Assembly (NCBI GenBank): GCA_016720745.1
Contig: JADKKA010000013.1
Span: forward strand, 1-21,443
DNA from: Chitinophagaceae bacterium
Lineage (GTDB): Bacteria; Bacteroidota; Bacteroidia; Chitinophagales; Chitinophagaceae
Length of the DNA: 21,443 nucleotides
Direction: 5' to 3'
Shown here piece after piece: positions 14,617-21,416 of the stretch. The position numbers and the translations under genes were made by a program. The notes below the pieces were generated by a model. The model did no database searches, had not been told where the DNA came from, and was given only the letters and a program-made list of their open reading frames with translations. The stretch's first letter is position 1. The number at the start of each line of letters is the position of its first letter.

Positions 14617-15885
14617 TTATGCGGTCTCCAATGCAGCAGCGTCAGAACTGAAATCACCATAGATGATTCTGTCTGCACGATCAGCCGCCATTGTGATACG
14701 CTCCTCGATTACGATAGTAACCAGGTTCTTGATCGCATCATCCTGATCCTGATCGAAAATCCGAACACTCAGCCCGGCACGAACACCAACACGAACCTTA
14801 CTGAAATCACCGAGGAAGTATTTATCCGAGGTAACAGCGGTATGAGGAACGATAGGCGCACCGAACAGGTTAGGGATGGTTTGATTAGGCGCACCGAACA
14901 GGTAAGCACCTGTTGAAGCCTCTTTTGCCAGGATCATAGCAGCGTAATCAGCGGGATGTAAAACCACGGCTGTGGCTACTGACTTCAACGTCCTTAACTG
15001 TGTCCATGCAGCAACCAAAACATCATAGTTGTTGGCAAGGTTTACAGCCAAAGCAAGTGAAGCAGGAGCTGAAAATGCTGTACTGTTAAACGACTGATTC
15101 AAACCGGCGAATTGGGTAGATGAACCTGTTGCGGTAAGCATCAGGCTATCTTCAACTGATAAAAGTTCCTCAACACCAACACCGGTGATTTCATCCTGCA
15201 TCCATACAATATCAGTCAGGTATTCTTCAGGCACTTTGTAATAGTGTGCAATCTTAGTGATAGGAACCACCGTTTTTACCCAATCTCTATCAGACTGAGG
15301 TTTTCCTGAACCAGCGGTTACAGCAGTAGGCGCACCTTCTCCACCACCATCACGGATTACATAGGTATCCTGACCGGCTCCAAGGGGAACCATACGCATA
15401 CCTAAGTCACGAACGTGGCGCAACTCATAAGGCTTACGGCCTGGCTCGCTCAGCGGTCCACCATGCGCAAAGGCGGGAGTACCGGAAACAGAAATATTGC
15501 TGTTTGCGCCGATATTACCAACAGTTTTCATTTCAAAGCTGATAGCTTTACGATCTTTGCTGTAATTACCTAAAGCATCTTTATTCGCTTCAAGTGATTT
15601 ACGAAGCTGAGATCCAAAGTTGATTTCGTCAGCATCAACGATGATCCGGTTAGCTTTCTTTGAAAGGTTGTCAATAGCTTCAGAAGCTTTCTTTTGTGCT
15701 TCTTCGGCTTCAACACGGAATTTTTTCAATCCTTCCACTTCATCAGATACGGGTTTCATCGCATCTTCTACGGCCTTTTTTGTTTGGTCGGCCATCTTTG
15801 TACCAATGTTTTTTTCGATTTCGTTAAGGTTGCTTTTCAATTCAGCAAGTTCCTTATCGTTAAATCCTTTTACCTCGTCTGCCAT
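14617..15885 (-). CDS. Major capsid protein (HK97 fold) with N-terminal delta domain
   Basis: A 422-residue protein. Residues about 1-90 are a charged helical, coiled-coil scaffold (KELAELKSNLNEIEKNI, KKAVEDAMKPVSDEVEGLKK) that would be removed by the upstream protease. The shell part follows: HVRDLGMRMVPLGAGQDTYV (N-arm/strand), KTVVPITKIAHYYKVPEEYL (typical HK97 E-loop/P-domain boundary), LLSVEDSLMLTATGSSTQF, and TAVVLHPADYAAMILAKE in the A domain. The end FSKVRVGVRAGLSVRIFD and VTIVIEERITMAADRADR is also characteristic. It starts 4 bases after the protease stop with an A-rich leader. The scaffold-protease-capsid arrangement is as in HK97. Confidence 0.95.
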   Translation of the reverse strand: MADEVKGFNDKELAELKSNLNEIEKNIGTKMADQTKKAVEDAMKPVSDEVEGLKKFRVEAEEAQKKASEAIDNLSKKANRIIVDADEINFGSQLRKSLEANKDALGNYSKDRKAISFEMKTVGNIGANSNISVSGTPAFAHGGPLSEPGRKPYELRHVRDLGMRMVPLGAGQDTYVIRDGGGEGAPTAVTAGSGKPQSDRDWVKTVVPITKIAHYYKVPEEYLTDIVWMQDEITGVGVEELLSVEDSLMLTATGSSTQFAGLNQSFNSTAFSAPASLALAVNLANNYDVLVAAWTQLRTLKSVATAVVLHPADYAAMILAKEASTGAYLFGAPNQTIPNLFGAPIVPHTAVTSDKYFLGDFSKVRVGVRAGLSVRIFDQDQDDAIKNLVTIVIEERITMAADRADRIIYGDFSSDAAALETA

Positions 15886-15889
15886 CTTA

Positions 15890-16618
15890 TTACTTTTTTA
15901 ATAGTTCTTTAATTATTGTGAAATCCCGCTGCCTTTTAGTTTCCGGCTGAGTGATTATAATCGGCTCAGTGGTTTTTTCTATTGACTGCAAGTATTTTTG
16001 CGCCATGTCAATCTCGATCTGCTTTATTTGCGCTTCGAGGATGGCGAATGTTTCGTCTGTGTAATCACCGTCTTTAAATGCCTTTGTAAGCACTTGGTAG
16101 CGGCTGACCATTTCTTTAGGTTGGAGTGACTTAAACCCTGTGAACGGGGTGTCAGAATTAGCCCCTAAAGTCACTGTGCTGATTTCATACAGCATCACCT
16201 CTTTAATATACCGGGCATCATCTTTCCGGTCATCCTTCATAATCCTGAACCCGAAAGAGTGCTGATTAATAACACCATCCCGGTAAAGTTTCAGGGTATC
16301 TAAACCGTTCTGTGTGTCAGTAATAGTAGACTCAAAGAATCCACCGTCTGCCTTTTCATACAGCTTTGGCTTAGATAGTTGTTTCAGGGTAACATGAATG
16401 TCATGATCCAGAATGTGAGGGATTAAACCCTTTGGCAGTCTTTCTCCGATTGTCTTAGTCAATGATCCGGGAACCATAATATCCCCGTCATGGTCTTTAT
16501 TCCCAAAGCGGGAAAAATAACCGGTGACTGTCCTGCTTTTCAGGTCAACGTCTTTAATCATTGATTCCCCTTCAAAATCAGAGGAGAAAATATTTTTTAT
16601 CTCATAGAACGACTTCAT
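15890..16618 (-). CDS. HK97-family prohead protease (S78)
   Basis: A 242-residue protein. The core contains RTVTGYFSRFGNKDHDGD, the usual start of the family, then HILDHD with the catalytic histidine (His72), INQHSFGFR with the catalytic serine (Ser121), and LYEISTVTLGAN with Glu145. It matures the capsid by removing the delta domain and then itself. The C-terminal 80 residues (VSRYQVLTKAFKDGD and a basic tail) probably serve encapsidation. Start at 16618 overlaps the MuF-like gene by 17 bases; an internal ATG at residue 20 (MIKDVDLKSR) is a possible alternative. Confidence 0.93.
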   Translation of the reverse strand: MKSFYEIKNIFSSDFEGESMIKDVDLKSRTVTGYFSRFGNKDHDGDIMVPGSLTKTIGERLPKGLIPHILDHDIHVTLKQLSKPKLYEKADGGFFESTITDTQNGLDTLKLYRDGVINQHSFGFRIMKDDRKDDARYIKEVMLYEISTVTLGANSDTPFTGFKSLQPKEMVSRYQVLTKAFKDGDYTDETFAILEAQIKQIEIDMAQKYLQSIEKTTEPIIITQPETKRQRDFTIIKELLKK

Positions 16619-17438
16619 TCCTTTGGTTTTTCATTACTGGTATATCATTTTCAAAAACTATCCTGTCCGCCTCAGTACAGCGGCAGTTAATTACATTCTC
16701 TTTGTGTGCCTTTGGATCCCCTGGACCTTCCATCATATCCATGCCTATCTGAACATCTACCTTGCCGATCCTTTTATAAACCGGAACAGAGTACCGGCCT
16801 GATTCGGGGATGACAGTGCCATCTATAAGCCTGTGTGAATGCCTTGTCCGGTGATCGTTGGCGGCTATCCACTCCTTAGTGGTTTTGTAAGGTGCTTTAT
16901 CCCTTCCCATCTTACGGCCATGCCATGCAGCTTTAGCCGTTTCGGTTCTGACTATCATCCTTGCCCTCCATAAAGTCAGGTCAGTATCTAATAGCCTCCG
17001 GGAAATCTCATCCGTTCCCCATCCCTTTTCTTCCCCTTCAGTGAGGACTTGTAAAATCTGTTGTTTGGTAGTTTGGGAGATAGGGAAAGTCGCTTTATCA
17101 AGAATGAACAAGCGGAAATAGTTGATAATCTCAGCCGCCCACTCAGCATTAAAGCCGAATGACTTCTTAGGAGCCTGTTCTAAAATCTCTTTGAGTTTGT
17201 TGTTCGCTGTGTCAACCCCTACAACCTTGTATATCCTTTCGAGGGCTTTATAGACGTCTGTATTGATTACAATACGGTCTAATTCCCTTTTAGCCTGTGG
17301 TAAGCCATTGGAACGCATAGAAGCAATGAAGTCCTTTATCTGGCCTCTGATTGCTTTATACATCACCGGGGTGAACCTCTTTTCAAAGTAGGCCATCCGG
17401 GTGTTAAACTGATTCCTTATTTTGTTCCTTCCACTCAC
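16602..17438 (-). CDS. MuF / SPP1 gp7-like head morphogenesis protein
   Basis: A 278-residue protein. The N-terminal two thirds are helical. The C-terminal domain holds the family signature: ARMIVRTETAKAAWHGR, then EWIAANDHRTRHSHRLIDGT and GPGDPKAHKENVINCRC. Such proteins are minor capsid components bound near the portal and sometimes carry toxin domains; here no extra C-terminal domain is present. The 17438 ATG overlaps the 55-residue gene by 35 bases; the ATG at 17396 (MAYFEKRFTPV) would avoid overlap and may be the true start. Confidence 0.92.
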   Translation of the reverse strand: MSGRNKIRNQFNTRMAYFEKRFTPVMYKAIRGQIKDFIASMRSNGLPQAKRELDRIVINTDVYKALERIYKVVGVDTANNKLKEILEQAPKKSFGFNAEWAAEIINYFRLFILDKATFPISQTTKQQILQVLTEGEEKGWGTDEISRRLLDTDLTLWRARMIVRTETAKAAWHGRKMGRDKAPYKTTKEWIAANDHRTRHSHRLIDGTVIPESGRYSVPVYKRIGKVDVQIGMDMMEGPGDPKAHKENVINCRCTEADRIVFENDIPVMKNQRNEVVL

Positions 17439-17571
17439 TTACCAATCTCTCTCTTAATCGTTCTCTTAATTCTGTTAGCCTTAGTCTTTCCTGCCAGCAG
17501 CTAAACTCTTTCTTTGTCTTAGGGTACTTTTCGTACACCTTTTTGTTAATCTGTTGTTGCCACTCCGTCAT
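17404..17571 (-). CDS. 55-residue charged helical protein
   Basis: A short frame MTEWQQQINKKVYEKYPKTK, then EFSCWQERLRLTELRERLRE, ending SEWKEQNKESV. Nearly all of it is predicted helix with many Arg, Glu and Lys. It overlaps the upstream gene's end by 26 bases and the MuF gene's 5' end by 35 bases, or precedes it cleanly if MuF starts at 17396. It lies between portal and MuF, so a small head or scaffold-related role is possible. The coding case rests on length, composition and fit in the gap. No family recognised. Confidence 0.55.
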   Translation of the reverse strand: MTEWQQQINKKVYEKYPKTKKEFSCWQERLRLTELRERLRERLVSEWKEQNKESV

Positions 17572-17764
17572 TTGATGTATCTGTCATATCAACTAACAAA
17601 TCAATCCTTGCCTTAATAAGGCTCCCGGCTTGGTAGTATATTTCAATACCTGTAACCATTGGTATCAACTCACCATTTGGTGTGTATGCCAGCAGTTTAC
17701 CGGGTTCCTTCCCGCTATGCTTTATTTTTACACAATCCTCTGGTATTCTTTTCATGTTATTCAT
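17546..17764 (-). CDS. Small hypothetical protein between portal and MuF
   Basis: A 72-residue protein: MNNMKRIPEDCVKIKHSGKE, a strand region ELIPMVTGIEIYYQAGSLIK, then ARIDLLVDMTDTSND. The compact beta pattern and the short length resemble small portal-adjacent phage proteins of unknown function. It overlaps the portal stop by 8 bases. No membrane segment and no metal-binding motif. Confidence 0.7.
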   Translation of the reverse strand: MNNMKRIPEDCVKIKHSGKEPGKLLAYTPNGELIPMVTGIEIYYQAGSLIKARIDLLVDMTDTSNDGVATTD

Positions 17765-19046
17765 TTAACCCCTGCTGATCTAACTGCCTTGCCACTTCAT
17801 CCATGTTAACCTGGCTGATAGGGGTCTGACCGGCAGGTAATAAAACCTCATCCATTGTCGGATCAGTAATCTTACCAAATCCCATCCATTCCCTTTTTTC
17901 GTTCCCTGTGATCCACCAAGCCGTATTAAGGCTGGTTACCAGTTGGGCTACATCTTCCCTCAGTTCCGGCAGATCGTCAAAATCTGACCGTATTACAGCC
18001 GTTCCAATGAGATTAAAGGCCGCTAATAGTACACGGTTCAACTCATCGTCAAACTGCTTACAAGCGGGGATAATTGAATTATACAGCCATCCCTTTTGCG
18101 CCTGTTCTTTGTTTGCGAAAGTGGTTTCTGAGTCGAATAACTCATAAGGCACATCAAACAGAAAACACAGTTCCTGCATTGACAGCTTTTTACCTTCCAA
18201 CAGGTCAAGATCAGTAGATCCTTTGCCTAAATCCAGGTATCCCCATTTGCCCGGGAGGGTAGCAACAGCGCCTTTAACATCGCTGTTGTTTACCCTTTTA
18301 TTTACCACACCTCTTACATCCTGTTTTTGAACAGGGTCAAGAGCGTCAAATGATTCATTGAATAACACACCCTTTGCCCCGTCATTCTGATACATCCTGA
18401 CAGCGGCATCTGTGGCACTATTGTTCTGTTGTAAAGTCTTATAACCGGAAGAAAGGGGAGAAACACCCCTCATGTGTGTTCTATTCGATGCGTCAAATTC
18501 TAAAGACGTTCCTTTCCAGTGGATAACGTCCTCTTTTGCCATCTTTAGCTGTGTACCGCCTAAGTCAAGAACGTAACCTAATACACCGTAAACATTTTCA
18601 GGGTCAGGGACAATCAGCATCTGATCAGAGGGGAGGACGTACATTTCAAGAACGGGTTTAGCCATCCTTGCAATTCCTTCTAACCCTTCTGCCAGTATGC
18701 CCCGGTTAAGCCAAATAAAAGCCTCACCCGTTAGTTTACGGTAGGCTCTTAACTGTTCCCGGAAAGCATCTGATCCCTGATATTCGTTAGGTCGTTGAAG
18801 TAGTTTAGATAAATCGTTTTCGATTATCTCATCTTCTTCGCTTCTTGCATTGTAGAGGTATTGGGGGACGGCTGCGAACTTCTGAGCGTCTTTATTTACA
18901 ATGGCATAAACCGCTGTATTGCCTAAATAACCCTCTGTAACGGCCTTATCAGTGTTGATATGCTCATAGACAGCGGGGTTGCCGTAATTAACAGCTAACC
19001 CCGTTGCCCTTTTTGTCCGATTAAATAACCTATCTAGTAAACCCAT
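17757..19046 (-). CDS. HK97-family portal protein
   Basis: A 429-residue protein. The N-terminus GLLDRLFNRTKRATG and then GYLGNTAVYAIVNKDAQKFA begin as usual in the HK97 portal family. Other family marks are LLQRPNEYQGSDAFREQLRA with YRKLTGEAFIWLNRG, VIHWKGTSLEFDASN and GVSPLSSGYKTL, NDGAKGVLFNE, and the helix MQELCFLFDVPYELF with the final IIPACKQFDDELNRVLL. It forms the DNA-entry ring. Its ATG follows the terminase stop with no gap. Length is normal for the family. Confidence 0.95.
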   Translation of the reverse strand: MGLLDRLFNRTKRATGLAVNYGNPAVYEHINTDKAVTEGYLGNTAVYAIVNKDAQKFAAVPQYLYNARSEEDEIIENDLSKLLQRPNEYQGSDAFREQLRAYRKLTGEAFIWLNRGILAEGLEGIARMAKPVLEMYVLPSDQMLIVPDPENVYGVLGYVLDLGGTQLKMAKEDVIHWKGTSLEFDASNRTHMRGVSPLSSGYKTLQQNNSATDAAVRMYQNDGAKGVLFNESFDALDPVQKQDVRGVVNKRVNNSDVKGAVATLPGKWGYLDLGKGSTDLDLLEGKKLSMQELCFLFDVPYELFDSETTFANKEQAQKGWLYNSIIPACKQFDDELNRVLLAAFNLIGTAVIRSDFDDLPELREDVAQLVTSLNTAWWITGNEKREWMGFGKITDPTMDEVLLPAGQTPISQVNMDEVARQLDQQGLNE

Positions 19047-20373
19047 CTACACAAAATCGTTTGCACTCCAATTAACCTGCGGTTTTAATTCAAACCATTC
19101 TCTCATCATCAAAGTATCTGCGAAGTCCGGGGATCTGCCTAAAATATCTTTTACCTTATCCTTTGGTAAAACAGTCCTTTTCCCGTCCTTATCCATGTTA
19201 TACTGCTTTACCTGCTCTAGTTCCTGGATGACCTGCCTTTTAATCTCAATGTCATCACAGTCTATAAACAGTCCGGCTTTGTTTATTCTTTCAGCTAGCC
19301 TAAAGTAACATTGACTTTTCAGGTTAGCGTAATTCTCGTCTTGTTTGGTGATCGGGTTGGGTAACGGTCTGCTATTATTCACAAACCCTTTACACCCTGT
19401 TATATCCACAACTCCACCACCTACTCCGTCCTCATCCGCTATCACTCTTGAAAGCGGGATATTGTAAAGAACTTGCTGTCTTAATACCTCTTTGGCCGTT
19501 TCTTTGACTGAATAACCTTTGAACGGCATTAGCTTCACTTTCCAGCCGTCCCACAGCCCGATTACGGTCTTATCTGATCCGAACCGGGCAACGTCAACAG
19601 TTATATACCTATCGCCTCTAAGGCTGTCGAAATTGTTTGTAAAGCAGTCTAGTATTTTATCGTAACTCATCAGGGCAGCGGGATCGTCATCGTATTCCCA
19701 ATTCCCGTTCAGTAACCTTTCCCGGCTATTCTTGTCCAACCCTTTCAGCGATTCGATATAATGAGGGCTGATATAAGGGTTATCGGTTACAAGTGCCTGA
19801 ATGAACTGCCTGTCTGGTCTTAAAGTACCCTGTCTGTCCGGCTGGTAGAAATCGTAATAAGCCCAATTCTTAGAGGGGTTACCACACATCAGCAGTTTAG
19901 GGATTAACCCGAACTGATCCAGCTTGTACCGTATCCTAGACTTTAAAATATTCTTTGCCTTATCCGTGATCTGAGGGGCTTCATCAATGAAACCACCGGT
20001 AATCTCCAAAGACCCTAAAGAGTCGAACTCCGGATCAGCGGGATAAGCAAATAAGTCAGCCAGGATAATCTGTGAACCGTTTGGGAGGCTTATAATACTC
20101 GATTGCTCGTTGTACTTATAATGCTCCCCGGCCTTTAACCCTTGTGCTTTACAAACCTCAAAGAACGAATTGAGGGTAGTCTTTTTCAGGTTCTTTCAAC
20201 TCTGACCTACCCATTAACCACCGGGTTTCAGGATACTTGAAAGCTGACTTTAGTATCCAATATGCCCCGAAGTAACTTTTTCCTCCACCGGCCGCACCTC
20301 CGTAATAAACTTCAGTGGTGATGCCATCTTCTAAGAACTCAAGTGCTTTGGTCTGTTTGACTGTTAGCTTCAT
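19047..20373 (-). CDS. terL: Terminase large subunit (frame-disrupted)
   Basis: Packaging ATPase-nuclease. The first frame (from 20373) holds Walker A GGAAGGGKS (residues 25-33) and LMGRSELK, then goes off-frame and stops at 20158. Removing one A in the AAA at 20194-20196 restores NLKKTTLNSFFEVCKAQG and reading to 19047, a normal 441 residues. Then come Walker B GGFIDEA (Asp130, Glu131), the coupling motif CGNPS, and the nuclease domain with YITVDVARFGSDKT, VIADEDGVGGGVVD and SPDFADTLMM as metal-binding sites. The start overlaps the small subunit's stop as ATGA. If the indel is real the phage cannot package DNA by itself; if it is an error the gene is intact. Confidence 0.9.
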
Positions 20374-20723
20374 TTCGTTTCATACGTCCTTTCCTCTTTC
20401 CAGTTGATCGTTAGGCTTCCGCTGCTTTCAACTTTATTCATAGTCAGGGCTTCCAACTCCTCCTTATCTGCCATCAAGCTTGTAAGCGGCTAACTGTAAT
20501 GCCGGAGCAGATCGTTCAATCTGCCACTGCTTTCTGCAGTTTTCTTTTTGCAGCTCTCTTGTTTTTGGCCAGTGCATTTATAGCTTCCGATTTTTCAAAT
20601 TCCCAATCATAAAGAGTGCCTAAAGAAAGTTCTATAAATTCGACTACATCAGTAAAAAAACGTAAGTTTCTCCTCAATTTCAGGCTTACCGCATTCCGCT
20701 AAGGTCTTACCCTTGTTATACAT
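20370..20723 (-). pseudogene. terS: Terminase small subunit, three frame disruptions
   Basis: The product is only readable by changing frame. MYNKGKTLAECGKPEIEEKL runs into a 7-T run (plus-strand A7, 20654-20660); one base fewer gives TDVVEFIELSLGTLYDWEFE and KSEAINALAKNKRAAKRK. One base fewer near 20530 gives QWQIERSAPALQLAAYKL. One base fewer near 20475 gives MADKEELEALTMNK and the end SLTINWKEERTYETK, with its TGA overlapping the large subunit's ATG. The restored product is 116 residues. It would bind packaging sites and regulate the large subunit; the N-terminal part is the DNA-binding candidate. All three lesions are single extra bases. The call rests on position, the ATGA overlap and the overall pattern. 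Confidence 0.7.
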
Positions 20724-20752
20724 AAAAGGGCTACCCCGCTAAGAGGTAACCC
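20724..20752 (-). terminator. Terminator-like hairpin in the leader, directly before the first ATG
   Basis: On the minus strand a 10-bp stem (5' arm 20752-20743, 3' arm 20737-20728, with two G-U pairs) and a 5-base loop is followed by TTTT and then at once by the ATG at 20723. It lies about 40 bases downstream of the predicted transcription start. The shape is that of an intrinsic terminator or attenuator. It could also hide the start codon in a structured leader. Confidence 0.55.
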
Positions 20753-20800
20753 CAAAACATGAAACTTGTAAACACGCTGTCCAAACTGCACCTTGAGACT

Positions 20801-20832
20801 CAAATATAAACTATTTTTTCTGAACTACCAAA
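20801..20832 (-). promoter_or_regulatory. Predicted late promoter (Bacteroidota primary-sigma type)
   Basis: On the minus strand TTTG (20832-20829), a 20-base spacer and TATATTTG (20808-20801) match the known Bacteroidota consensus TTTG-N19-21-TAnnTTTG exactly. It points leftward, about 78 bases before the first phage gene, and the start of transcription should be near 20794. It is the only such full match I found upstream of the operon. Promoter identity is by consensus only. Confidence 0.65.
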
Positions 20833-20854
20833 TATTTCTTTAAGTTCTGAACTT
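20818..20854. promoter_or_regulatory. Operator-like repeat between the divergent promoters
   Basis: A perfect palindrome with one central base, AAGTTC-T-GAACTT (20842-20854), lies midway between the two predicted promoters. The nonamer TTCTGAACT, which is part of it (20845-20853), occurs again at 20818-20826, inside the spacer of the leftward promoter. The two copies are 27 bases apart, about 2.5 helical turns. The layout suits a dimeric repressor or activator controlling both promoters. No regulator gene is in this window. Confidence 0.45.
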
Positions 20855-20872
20855 TTTATTTTTATTGAAAGA

Positions 20873-20903
20873 TTTGTACCTGATTGTATATTTTGTATAT
20901 TTG
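20873..20903 (+). promoter_or_regulatory. Predicted rightward promoter, divergent from the late promoter
   Basis: TTTG (20873-20876), a 19-base spacer and TATATTTG (20896-20903) again match the Bacteroidota consensus exactly. The nonamer TTGTATATT is present twice in tandem (20884-20901) and the second copy supplies the -7 element. Transcription would start near 20910. The first downstream ATG (20924) gives only a 20-residue frame (MSAKKRKPTVET...LLP). What this promoter serves is not clear. Confidence 0.6.
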
Positions 20904-20909
20904 AAGCTA

Positions 20910-21190
20910 ATACGGATTTTTCAATGAGTGCTAAAAAGAGAAAACCAACCGTAGAAACGGCTAGTTTTGGTTTCTTACTACCATAGGACACCCAAAATAA
21001 TTTTGAGTATCATTAGGAGGTGGTAAGTTGCGGCAACCAATTCAACCCAAGACAGCCGCCCATTCTTGGGCTTCTCACGATAAATCATTCTACACTATGT
21101 GCAGGTTTTTCCCCATGAATTGGGGGCCTGCAACTTTGTGGGAGGGCGGTTGGTTTTTAAACTTAATAAAACTCATTGAAAAATCCGTAT
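20910..21190. repeat. Inverted repeat pair with a 20-bp exact core
   Basis: The right arm (21146-21190) reads GCGGTTGGTTTTT, a diverged stretch, then ACTCATTGAAAAATCCGTAT. The left arm (20910-20952) read on the minus strand gives CGGTTGGTTTT, a diverged stretch, then the same 20 bases exactly. About 190 bases lie between. Translated outward, both arms give the same short end (LIEKSV). This may be two copies of a repeated host or mobile sequence in opposite orientation. Confidence 0.65.
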
Positions 21191-21217
21191 CAATCAGCGC
21201 AAAAAAATAAATGTTCC

Positions 21218-21341
21218 TTTTCCAATAATGTTCTGCGTTATGTTAACATAGTCAAGCAGTTACGTATGTTTTTAGTAACGTAACTGCGAAAGCCATTTGT
21301 GCGTTGGCCACTATTTAATATAACGGCAAATTATTGGAAAA
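21218..21341. repeat. MITE-like 124-base imperfect palindrome
   Basis: The ends are a 12-bp perfect inverted repeat (TTTTCCAATAAT at 21218-21229 and ATTATTGGAAAA at 21330-21341). The centre is a 10-bp perfect inverted repeat (GCAGTTACGT at 21256-21265 and ACGTAACTGC at 21278-21287). Between them the arms are also related: TGCGTTATGTTAACATAGT on the left against TGCCGTTATATTAAATAGTG from the right. There is no room for a gene. A miniature transposable element or another folded recombination site is possible; I found no clear target duplication. Confidence 0.55.
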
Positions 21342-21392
21342 CTTCCTTCGCTGATTGCTATTAGTATTTCGCTGATGGTCCCCGTATATTAT

Positions 21393-21416
21393 AAAAAAAG
21401 CGGCTCATTCGCCGCT
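21393..21416 (-). terminator. Rho-independent terminator of a gene entering from the right
   Basis: On the minus strand AGCGGC, a 6-base loop and GCCGCT form a 6-bp GC-rich stem followed by a run of seven T, the last stem base included. It would end a leftward transcript arriving from beyond the right edge and so isolate it from the phage operon. Confidence 0.75.

Larger units (their letters stand above)
20910..21404 (+). other. Nearly 500-base stretch without a confident gene
   Basis: Nothing here is a convincing gene. A 60-codon frame starts at TTG 21028, 7 bases after AGGAGG (21015-21020), an unusually good Shine-Dalgarno for a Bacteroidota genome, and ends at 21210; its product (LRQPIQPKTAAHSWASHDKS ... 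LIEKSVSISAKK) matches no family I know. Within it are hairpins: GCCCA/TGGGC (21058-21071), and TGCAGG/CCTGCA with inner CCCCA/TGGGG (21100-21132). The frame may be a small gene, or the shadow of a structured repeat. Beyond it lie the inverted repeat and the palindrome listed separately. Confidence 0.4.

Noticed and set aside
20800..20991. Minus-strand 63-residue frame upstream of the small terminase
   Set aside because: It covers both predicted promoters, the operator-like palindrome and part of an inverted repeat. Its composition (NIQNIQSG, KSSELKEIFGSSEK) follows from the AT-rich repeats, so I take it as a chance frame.
21218..21341. Integron attC site
   Set aside because: The folded shape is similar, but I find no RYYYAAC/GTTRRRY core pair at the expected places and no integron integrase in the window.
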